Assembly (NCBI GenBank): GCA_963575745.1
Contig: CAUYUJ010018540.1
Span: 93,867 to 157,866, forward strand
Direction of reading: 5' to 3'
Length of the DNA stretch: 64,000 bases
From: Prorocentrum cordatum
Taxonomy: Eukaryota; Sar; Dinophyceae; Prorocentrales; Prorocentraceae
Part shown: positions 39,840 through 47,987 of the stretch, in pieces
Layout of the letters: each line of letters starts with the position of its first letter
How positions within the stretch are numbered: position 1 is the first letter of the stretch
Notes under the pieces: model-generated
The model's input: the letters and a program-made list of their open reading frames with translations, nothing else
Told to the model about the DNA's origin: nothing
Databases searched by the model: none
Made by a program: the position numbers and the translations under genes

Positions 39840-40035
39840 CGAGGAGGAGGAGGAGGAGGAGGAGGTGGAGGAGGGGGGGAGAGGAGGAGATGGAGGAGGA
39901 GGCGGAAGAGGAGGAGGAGGAGGGGGAGGAGGAGGAGGAGGAGGAAGAGGAGGAGGAGGAGGAGGAGGGGGAGGAGGACGGAGGAGGAGGAGGAGGAGGA
40001 CGGAGGAAGGAGGAGGAGGAGGAGGAGGAGTAGGA
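39840..40035. repeat. GGA polypurine tract
   Basis: Opposite strand bias to 39113-39256, repeating the CTC...GGA arrangement of 28.3-28.96 kb. Confidence 0.95.
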
Positions 40036-40074
40036 GGACGAATGGTCGCCTAAGCCATTCGGAGAAACCCTCCA

Positions 40075-40185
40075 GTGGCCCCCAGACCGCACACCAGAGA
40101 GAGCAGCCGACGGAGGCAGCGGGAGGCGGGGCCACGAGCCGTGCAGGGCGGGGGCCTCTTGGCCCCGAAAGTCTCTCTCTCTCTC
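40075..40185 (+). repeat. Dispersed ~85-bp repeat, copy 2
   Basis: GACGGAGGCAGCGGGAGGCG...GGCCACGAGCCG...GGCCCCGAAAGTCTCTC, then a CT run. Homologous to 39025-39112. Confidence 0.6.
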
Positions 40186-41098
40186 TCTCTCCACAAGAAA
40201 GGGTCGAGGCGAGCGAAGCTCAGCATCGCGGGCGAGGGACACGCCATATCGGCAGAAAAAAATTCACCAATCGGTGCTTGCGCTGAAGGGGTCCTAGCGG
40301 AGATTGAAAGATTTGGCGAAAGTTTATGGACCTTTGCCACACCCCCGAACTCGGGACCGGTCGCGAGACCGCAAGCTCCCGAGGCGAGCGCAAAAGCCTG
40401 CCTGGAATAACACTGGCGGTATGTTTCGCGTGTCGTATGTGAGCAGGTCAGCATTTCCCCAAGTGCGTCACCAGCTGAGCATGACATTCGTATCGCGTGA
40501 CACTCCTGCAGCTTGTCCAGCACAGTCGTCCTGTATCATACAGATGCGCGATAAGGATGCAAGAGTCTTGGACGCCCATTTCGAAGCTTTTCGAGCGGAG
40601 CGCGGCCAAGGCAAGTGGCCAAGGATGGACCGAGGAGGCAAGGATGCAAGGTTACCCTTGGGAAGGTTGCCCATCCCTACTCTGTGGGTTGACTGTACCG
40701 CGTGACACTCATGAAACTTGCCAGTACCCACGCTTCTGGATGCACGGAAGGTCCGACCGCTTGTCGAAGCGATCGCTCAAAGGGCCCAGTGTGCGTCGCG
40801 GCCAGCGGGGTGAGACCTCCCTGCCAGCGGCAGCCGGAGCCTGCCCAGGGACACTTTGAATTTTCGCTCGTACGTGGGAAGATCAAAATCAAAAACATAG
40901 GGCGTCGGGATCTATACATATCCACTGTCCAGGCCTGGCGCATCCCGGGCCGAGGAGCGATGCATACACCGTCCTGGCGTAGGGATGCATGTATATACAG
41001 CACTCCTGGGCAGGGCTCGAGCAACACGCCCTCCTGACAATACCGAGCCCTTCAGAGCAGCAGCCACATCACGCGCCCCTTCTCGACAACGCACCTAG
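40186..41098. other. Unassigned stretch with two GNRA-type hairpins
   Basis: No gene recognised. At 40646-40659, CAAGG-TTAC-CCTTG, and at 40658-40675, GGGAAGG-TTGC-CCATCCC (one mismatch), form hairpins whose minus-strand loops would be GTAA and GCAA, as in the Copia-2 family. A minus-strand frame across them reads GNLPKGNL, like Copia-2 proteins. May be a fragment of a related element. Confidence 0.4.
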
Positions 41099-41349
41099 AG
41101 GCCTCCTAGATGGGGTCGGAGTAGATGGGGTCGGAGGATCGCGCCGCATCGCCGATACATCGGCGATGCATCGGCGATGCATCGGCGATACATCGGCGGT
41201 GCACAATGCACTGGCGACGTCGGCGATGCATCGGCGACGTCGACGTGAAGCGAAGCAAATAGGGCTGCGCATCGAGCCGCATCGCCGATGTATCGGCGAT
41301 GCGGCGCGATCCTCCGACCCCATCTACTCCAACCCCATCTAAGAGGCCT
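41099..41349. mobile_element. Long-inverted-repeat element, intact hairpin copy
   Basis: Arms 41099-41169 and 41279-41349 (71 bp) are complementary at 69 positions. They contain GATGGGGTCGGAG, GGATCGCGCCGCATCGCC and CGATACATCGGCG. The ~110-bp centre has more GATGCATCGGCG units. No coding capacity. A diverged copy is at 27310-27462; both stand just left of a TCGGGCGTGTCC MITE. Confidence 0.8.
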
Positions 41350-41363
41350 AGAGCACCCTAGCC

Positions 41364-41534
41364 TCAGATCGGGCGTGTCCCCCTGCAGGCGGATTTTGGA
41401 CGAAAAATAAACAACAGTCAAGAAATGCACAAACATATTGCATGATAGTCCACAAAAGAATCGTCCCCAAACGTTTTTTTCTCAAAAAAAACTATTTCTG
41501 AATATTCCTCCTGTAGAGGGACACGCCCGACTTG
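41364..41534. mobile_element. MITE (TCGGGCGTGTCC family), copy 5
   Basis: Best-preserved copy: left CAGATCGGGCGTGTCCCCCT, right GAGGGACACGCCCGACTTG; the ~28-bp termini pair with few mismatches. The AT-rich core contains AACAGTCAAGAAA and a TTTTTTTCTCAAAAAAAA stretch. Confidence 0.8.
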
Positions 41535-41684
41535 ACCCTAGCGTCCACAGCCTCATCGACCCGTCTCGTCTCGGCGCGCATCCCCCGCCCCTGCCTGCCT
41601 GGGCGAACACCACTGCCCAGCGGCCGGCACAAGCCGGGCCGGCCGCGGGCCGGCTCCGCAAGCTGTCGGCCTCCAAGAGCTCCC

Positions 41685-42452
41685 GCTCCTCCTCCTTCTC
41701 CTCCTCCTCCTCGTCCTCCTCCTCCTCCTCTTCCTCCCCCTCCTCCTCCCCCTCCTCCCCCCCCCTCCTCCTCCTCCTCCTCCTCCTCCTCCTCCTCCTC
41801 CTCCTCCTCCTCCTCCTCCTCCTCTTCCCCTCCTCCTCCTCCTCCTCGCTCCTCCTCCCTTCTCCTCTCTCCTCCTCCTCCTCCTCCTCCTCCCTCCTCC
41901 TCCTCCTCCTCCTCCTCCTCCTCCCTCCTCCTCCTCCTCTCCTGCTCCTCCACCCCCTGCTTCCTCCTCCTCCTCCTCCTCCTCCTTTTCCTCCTCCTCC
42001 TCCTCCTCCTCCTCTCGGCCTCCTCCTCCCCCTTTTCCTCCTCCCTCTCCTCCTCCTCCTGCTCCTCTTTCTCCTCCTCCTCCTCTCTTCCTCCTCCTCC
42101 TCCTCCTCCTCCTCCGCCTCCTCCTCCACCTCCTCCTGCTCCTCTCCTCCTCCTCTCCTCCTCTCCTCCTCCTCCTCCGTCTACTCTCCTCCTACTCCTC
42201 CTCCTCCTCCTCCTCCTGCTGCTCCTCCTCCTCCCCTGTCCTCCTCCTCCCCCCCTCCTCGTCCTGTTACTCCTCCTCCTCCTCTCCTCCTCCTCCTCCT
42301 CTCATCCTCTCCTCCTCCTCTCTCCTTCCTCCCTCCTCCTCCTTCCTCCTCCTTCCTCCTTCCTTCCTTCCTCCTTTCCCTCCTCCTCCTCCTCTCCTTC
42401 CTCCTTCCTCTCCTCTTTCCTCCTCCTCCTTTTCCTCCTCCTCCTCACCTCG
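41685..42452. repeat. Very long CTC polypyrimidine tract
   Basis: About 770 bp of CTC units with CTT and CTG interruptions. All frames are open and give Leu/Ser/Pro or Glu/Arg/Gly pseudo-proteins. Confidence 0.97.
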
Positions 42453-42565
42453 GACTTGGGCGTCACCATGCGCAAGCGCTTGGCCCCACGGCCCTCTTCT
42501 GGAGAGGCGCCACGGGGAGGAAACTGCGAACACAATTCAAACCACAGCAAGCACGTCCTCTCGAA

Positions 42566-44030
42566 TCAGTGGGCCCGTTCGGGCCCGATCAAAAACACGG
42601 TCGAAACAATTTGCACGGGACTTGCTTTGTAATTGTTGTACTGGGCGAAACGGCATGCAAACCCGAAGTCTTGATGGGCGGCATCGTCGGCAGCGTTCCT
42701 CGTCCCAGCCACGAAGTTCCACATATGATCAGGCCAAGTAGAATACACCTCCAACGGTTTCCTGCTGCGCGCTCCGAGACATCCCATGCACGTGACCATC
42801 CGAATCGATCTGTTCACGAGGAGCGCGTCGGACAACCCGCAGAAGTCGAAGGGCATTGACGAGAGCGGCTGCTCAACGCAGAAGAAAGCGCCCTTCAAGG
42901 CGCAGAGCGTCAGCAGCCAAGACCTCCCTACCCTGCGAACTGCCACTCATGCGCGCGTGCCTGCACGCAGCCGGGCACCAGCGCGCCAGACATGACCATG
43001 CATATGCGCTTGGATGGGGCATCCACTGCGCCCCCTGCGCCCAGCGTGGCCGCACGCGGCATCGCCTTCAGACGACCTGGATCGCGCGTCTCTCAAGAGC
43101 ATTATGCTACCGATGGTCGTGCTTCAACATGGCGATACAAGAACACATTATTCGAATCAAGGGGTTCCGTGCTCTCACCGCTGATATCGCATGGACGCAC
43201 GTTCACCTTCTCACTCGACGCAGCACCCCCCCCCCCCCGGACAATGCAACTCCAATGCAGCTCGCCTCGCGCGCGTCCTCCCTATGTCCGATGGCCTCTT
43301 CCTTTGTTCGGCGGGTATGTCCACGGGCGCAGTTCACCCATGTCGAACATTGTGGTGCGAACCATCCAGTGCCACCGACGTTGAGGGCCAGCAACGTCAA
43401 AGAGACGTAGATGACGCCGACCGCCGTCGCCACATTGTCCCAGTTCCGGCCCGAGGATTTATCGATTGCCGTCGCCGTATAGCCAGATGTGGCTACTTGC
43501 CTGGACGCACGCGCCGAGCCGCAGAACGTCTCCACGAAGCCCAAGGAACGAACAACAGCTGAAGAAGCAGCATTCACCTTCTGGGCAACGGCGTGGAACA
43601 CACCGTCATCGATACCGTTTTCGTTGACCAATGCAGAGCGCCCAGCTTCACAATGGATCTCATTCTCCATTTTGCAGGCGGCGTCTGGTCGTCTGAGATC
43701 ATCCTCACTCATTGGGTACGCTGCGCGGTTGGCCATGGCGGCCTTCCACGTGCGGCCGCCAGCCATTCGTGGAGAGTTTGGCAAGTGCGGTGGGGGTCCA
43801 GCCGAAGCGCCAAATATGTAACCGCAACAGTTGAGCCTGCCCAAAATGTTGAACATCGAAAACATGCGTCGCTCGAGCGTCGTGCGATGGGCGAACTGCG
43901 CAAGACCGCGGAGAATCACATTCAATCCTTCATCCGTTAATGTAGTATATGGTCTGGGTGATCCATGGAACATGGTCCTCGGATACGCCCACTGAACGCG
44001 TCGGGGCGGGGAGAAGGACGGGGTGACCAG
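42566..44030 (-). pseudogene. C5-methylase-like gene, broken or intron-split
   Basis: Exon-like segment 43203-44030 (frame open from 44159) carries SLGFVETFCGSARASRQ (SAM-binding 'F.G.G' loop), TAIDKSSGR, then APQCSTWV in place of the PPC catalytic loop, RGHTRRT and GHREDAREA. A second segment, 42566-42946, carries FFCVEQPLSSM (like the ENV/EQP motif VI) and TCMGCLGARSRKPLEVYSTW. The ~250 bp between has no matching open frame and could be an intron or decay. Proteins with this motif order are frequent in dinoflagellates and annotated as methylase-like. PQC instead of PPC and the low overall similarity make activity doubtful. Confidence 0.5.
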
Positions 44031-44144
44031 AGCAACATTCCCCGCGCCAATTGCCGCAAGCCGCCTCCCATGTAAGCAGCACAGCACTGAGCGCGCGCGC
44101 GTGTCAGAGGGAGCGCGCGCATGTGCGAGGGTTGTGCAGCTGAG

Positions 44145-44375
44145 CGACGCAACGTCCATGCAACGTCAATGCATGATCCTTGACAGGCCAATGCAAGGTC
44201 AATGCAAAGTCGATGCAAGGTCAATGACAAGACACGTATCGCACGCGTGCGTACACAGCCGTGTACAATTTCACACACAGATGCACGTGCCCACGCACGT
44301 GCACATGCACACAAATGCACGCGCAGACATATGCTCATGCACGTACGCACCCACACACTTGAACACTGATGCGCG
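44145..44375. repeat. Short tandem ATGCAAGGTCA units and CA-rich tract
   Basis: 44155-44230 has about six ATGCAA(G)GTCA-like 11-mers; 44265-44370 is an irregular CACGTGCACATGCA tract. Confidence 0.7.
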
Positions 44376-44984
44376 TGCCCCCTGCCCCATCCCCCAATCC
44401 AATTAAGCCCGTAGCCGGTGGCACGCCGGCTCCCTACACTGATTATTTAATATCCCAGCATCCTGTCTGCGAGGTGAACACAAATATGATGCTTTGGTAC
44501 GTGATCCACACCGCTCGCGTCACATGTACGCAGATATATACCAGATAACGATACGAGCGCGTCACGTTCGTGTTGTTTCACCACGACACCCATATTTCTA
44601 ATCGTGTTGAGATATTGCTGCATGGCGGTAGCAGCTGTCATACATGCTTTGTAAACACAGCAGCACCACCGTACTTGTATAATTCCCAAACAGCGAACGA
44701 CAACAATATCCCCATCTCCCCAGCCTTAGCTTTCAAGGTTCCACCAGGATGGTTTGCGCTGTGCTGCGTGCACTCCTCAACGCCCCCCATCATGCCCCAC
44801 GTAAGCTGCAACGCGCACCGATTACAAGGAACGTTAGTATCCACCTCCCAGCGCATCAGGTCGGCAACTAGCCGACGTAGACCAATTTTTCCCAACCCTC
44901 CTTGGTTGGGTATTCGTTTTGAATAGAGCAGTGTGGTCTCCACTCCTTCCTCCTCCTCCCCTCTCCCTCCCTGCCTCTTCCTGT
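44376..44984. other. Unassigned stretch
   Basis: Ordinary-complexity, relatively AT-rich. No open frame with recognised motifs. Confidence 0.5.
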
Positions 44985-45351
44985 CTTGCCTGCGGGGGGC
45001 TGCGACCTGTGAAACTGTCGCCATTTTCGAGGCCTGCTGGGGGGCCCCGCGCAGTGAGGGCCACGCGCGGATTCAAATTAGACCTCGCCATCCCTGGGGG
45101 GGTGCGATCTGTGAAACTGTCGCCATTTTCGAGGCCTGCTGGGGGGCCCAGCACAGTGAGGGCCCCGCGCGGATTCAAATTAGACATCGCCATCCCTGGG
45201 GGGGGGGGGGTGCGATCTGTGAAACTGTCGCCATTTTCGAAGCCTGCTGGGGGGCCCAGCACAGCGAGGGCCACGCGCGGATTCAAATTAGACCTCGCCA
45301 TCCCTGGGGGGCTGCGACCTGTGAAACTGTCGCCATGTTCGAAGCCTGCTG
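44985..45351 (+). repeat. ~104-bp satellite, left block
   Basis: About 3.5 monomers, each GCTGCGATCTGTGAAACTGT, CGCCATTTTCGAGGCCTGCT, GGGGGGCCCAGCACAGTGAG, GGCC.CGCGCGGATTCAAAT, TAGACCTCGCCATCCCTGG. The last monomer is cut by Copia-2 at TGCTG. The same satellite resumes at 61424. Confidence 0.95.
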
Positions 45352-45621
45352 AGTCGAACGTGAGCCTGGTAGGTCAAATAGCATCCGTCTCCATGGGAGG
45401 CGGATGAGCTCACATTGCATCCAATTCCATGTCGAAGGAATACGATATGGGGAGTGGATGGGCATGATAGGATAAGATCGATGTATCGGTCTTTCCAGCA
45501 CATAGCGAACACTAAGGTAAGTGTCCGGGCAAATAGGGCGCGCGTGCCTTGAGCCCAAGGCAACGGCGCGCGAGCTATGCTCCCGATACTATAACATCTC
45601 CCAAAGAGCTACCCTTAAAGT
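45352..45621 (-). repeat. Copia-2 3' LTR
   Basis: 270 bp, AGTCGAACG to CTTAAAGT on the plus strand. Contains the strong dyad GCGCGCGTGCCTTGAGCC / CAAGGCAACGGCGCGC. The minus-strand sequence just before it is pyrimidine-rich, so a normal polypurine tract is not evident. Confidence 0.92.
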
Positions 45622-46003
45622 CGGGAGGGGAGGAGACGGAGAGCATAGCCGCGCAGCCGTTAGGCTCTGCAAAGGCCGCGCGCACAACTGTTTGCAAGAA
45701 AGAAAACAGTGTGTACAGTCTGGCCTAACACCAGACTGTAAGGCGAGTTTCCTCGCAAGACATTTCACGCAAATACAAGATAGCCCCTTCGAACGATGAA
45801 GGGCTATCGGCTCAGTTAGAAGTAAGCCAAACGGGCCATACCTCACCGAGCAAATAGGTATTAAGGCAAAGAGCCTGAGTCATATAAAGCCGGCTCGTTG
45901 CCAGGCGTGAAATGTAAGGCTCGTTTCCGAGCAACTAGAAGGGCGCCTCTGTAGTAGGCGCCCATGCTGGCAAATTGGACCGCGGGGGGGCAACAAGGAC
46001 AGA
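45622..46003 (-). other. Copia-2 3' untranslated region
   Basis: Between the RNase H stop and the 3' LTR. Holds hairpins at 45743 and 45919, proving the hairpins are not confined to coding sequence, and an imperfect dyad AGTCTGGCCTAACACCAGACT at 45716-45736, shortened form AGTCTGG...CCAGACT. Confidence 0.7.
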
Positions 46004-47842
46004 CTAAAATTGATTAGCCTTAGGTTTGTTTCTGTCCTCGGGACTCCGAAAGGGAACAAACTGCTTCACGTCATACTTGAATGACTGAGTGCCTGACATT
46101 ACTTCCAGAAACAGCTCCCGATCGATGCTTCCCTTTGTATGCCCGTCTGCGGTCATATCCCTAGTATCACACCACTGCACGTTATGTACTATACCTATAT
46201 CCATGAGCTCACGTATCCAACTGATATGTCCAAGCAGAGTCCGCTCTGTCGGTATCTTAAGATCCTTGCTTGATAATGATTTATAAACGGACTCAGCGTC
46301 TATGGTAAGAGATACTTTGATGGCTAGGCCCCCCACTTCACGCATATCTCGTAGTTGTCGTGGAGCCAGAGCTCCTGCATTGAGCTCGTGGAGTGTGATG
46401 AGCGTAGGGTAACACTCATCACGGTTATGCGCAGCTGCGAGTGCCTCCGCAGCATAGCTGGACCTCACCTGCAGTCGGTGTGATTTGCATAGTCCGTCAC
46501 AGAGGTGAACGACGGACTTGCCTTGAGGCGAGTTTCCTCGTCGTTGTACATTAGCCCCGCGTGTGCCGCAGCCCTTGGTCTCATCATCCTCCTCCCCGGT
46601 GAGCTTCCGATGCCCCGAATCGCTGTGGATGTCAACTTCATTCGTAGGCTTCATCCGAGGGAAGGTGATGCGTTTCGGGCTGCTGATCAGCTTTCGCGTC
46701 GCAGCATTCAGACGTCTGACTTGCAGATTGGTGGGCTCTTGGATTTTCTGGAGAGAGACCACGTATACCATGAGCCAGATTTGAGTAAGAAGGGCATAGG
46801 CGAGGGCTCCTCGCAAGCTGACGAACATGTCGGCAATGAGTTTCGTGGCTTTGGCATCGGCCGCCGCTCCTGTAAGTTCTGGGTGTGTGATAGGACGTAG
46901 TTGTTTGATATACTCGTCCTGATCCATGATCACATCCCCTTGGTCATTCTTAATGTAGCGAACGGCGCAGTTCGTATATGAGTGTTTGTTGAGCTTGCAT
47001 TTGCCAAACACCTTTTCGACACGCTGTACATAGTCGTCTATATTTTTCTCTAGGCCTGTCATGTTAATATCATCGACATGTTTTGCCGTTAGCAGATCTT
47101 GGCTGAATTCAAACTCAGGGTCATAACTGGTCGGTGCAAGGCCTATAGCTCGTGTGGTCGTACGAAGTTTGAGAGAGAACGCTCTTGGAGCGTCCTTTGT
47201 ACCCGTTCCTGGTTTGAGGCACCTGAGGCAGTGTCGGCTTTCGTCATAAGATGAGAAGCCGGGTAGTGTACGAAGTACCTGGGCACTTCCCGGTGGAAGA
47301 GTGAAGCAGACCATGCGAGTTTCCTCGCCGGTGGCATGGGCAAGTTCCTCATAGGTCAAACCCTTGAGGAACGCCTTGTCGATATCCATGGATGCTAAGA
47401 TCCACTCTGGATGGCATGCCGCCTCACTTGCCAGGAGTCGTTGGGACTGCCTTCGGGCGGTTCCCGAGAATGTTTCCACGTCGAAAGCCTCAGTATCCAT
47501 AAATCCACGAAGGACAAGTCTGAGACGAATGGTTTTTTTAACGTTCTCGGTACCCACCTTTACAAACTCCCACTTGTATACATACCTGGATGTCATGATG
47601 TTGGGAGCCTTGGATATATCATACATCTCAAAGCATCGGTTGTCAATCCAGATTTTGAGTTCAGTATACAAAGCTTCACTAACCTCCTTTGGATGTGCTG
47701 CTATGTCGGCTTTGGTGAGTAGGTCTTCTTCTTTAACGACTACAGCACGTTTAGCAGCAGAGGATACATATACTCTCATCGTTGCGACCATATCAGTGTC
47801 GAGCTGTGCAAGTTGAGTCTGATCCAACACTACTTTTGACAT
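46004..47842 (-). CDS. Copia-2 reverse transcriptase-RNase H
   Basis: Intact 612-codon frame from ATG. RT: RLRLVLRGFMD (cf. RLVARG), motif A SMDIDKAFLKG (D153), motif C KHVDDINMTG with HVDD 255-258 in place of YVDD, then LRGALAYALLTQ. RNase H: VDIHSDSG (D408), SYAAEALAA (Glu), LTIDAESVY (Asp), WCDTRDMTADGHTKG (Asp). Hairpins at 46528 and 47315 lie within it, reading RGNSP and GEETR. All catalytic acids are present, so the enzyme may be active. Confidence 0.92.
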   Translation of the reverse strand: MSKVVLDQTQLAQLDTDMVATMRVYVSSAAKRAVVVKEEDLLTKADIAAHPKEVSEALYTELKIWIDNRCFEMYDISKAPNIMTSRYVYKWEFVKVGTENVKKTIRLRLVLRGFMDTEAFDVETFSGTARRQSQRLLASEAACHPEWILASMDIDKAFLKGLTYEELAHATGEETRMVCFTLPPGSAQVLRTLPGFSSYDESRHCLRCLKPGTGTKDAPRAFSLKLRTTTRAIGLAPTSYDPEFEFSQDLLTAKHVDDINMTGLEKNIDDYVQRVEKVFGKCKLNKHSYTNCAVRYIKNDQGDVIMDQDEYIKQLRPITHPELTGAAADAKATKLIADMFVSLRGALAYALLTQIWLMVYVVSLQKIQEPTNLQVRRLNAATRKLISSPKRITFPRMKPTNEVDIHSDSGHRKLTGEEDDETKGCGTRGANVQRRGNSPQGKSVVHLCDGLCKSHRLQVRSSYAAEALAAAHNRDECYPTLITLHELNAGALAPRQLRDMREVGGLAIKVSLTIDAESVYKSLSSKDLKIPTERTLLGHISWIRELMDIGIVHNVQWCDTRDMTADGHTKGSIDRELFLEVMSGTQSFKYDVKQFVPFRSPEDRNKPKANQF

Positions 47843-47987
47843 TTCTGATGTAAAACATAACTCAACGTAAGGACCGTATTCATCACTGTCAAGAGAGTAG
47901 CTCTCGTCAGGTGTGGTTGAGCAGAGAGACTAGACAAGACTCTCGTGGTTCAGGCTCGTCTCCGAGCGTGTCCAATGATATGATATC
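47843..47987 (-). other. Gap between Copia-2 integrase and RT frames
   Basis: Contains hairpin 47954-47967 with loop TCTC (sense GAGA). The polyprotein must cross by frameshift, or RT is expressed separately from its own ATG. Confidence 0.5.

Noticed and set aside
41438-42859. 473-codon Ser/Leu/Pro frame
   Set aside because: Covers the CTC tract; no domain outside it.
44985-45351. Satellite frames as repeated protein
   Set aside because: Open frames come from a ~104-bp monomer without stops in some phases; no start or conserved codon bias.
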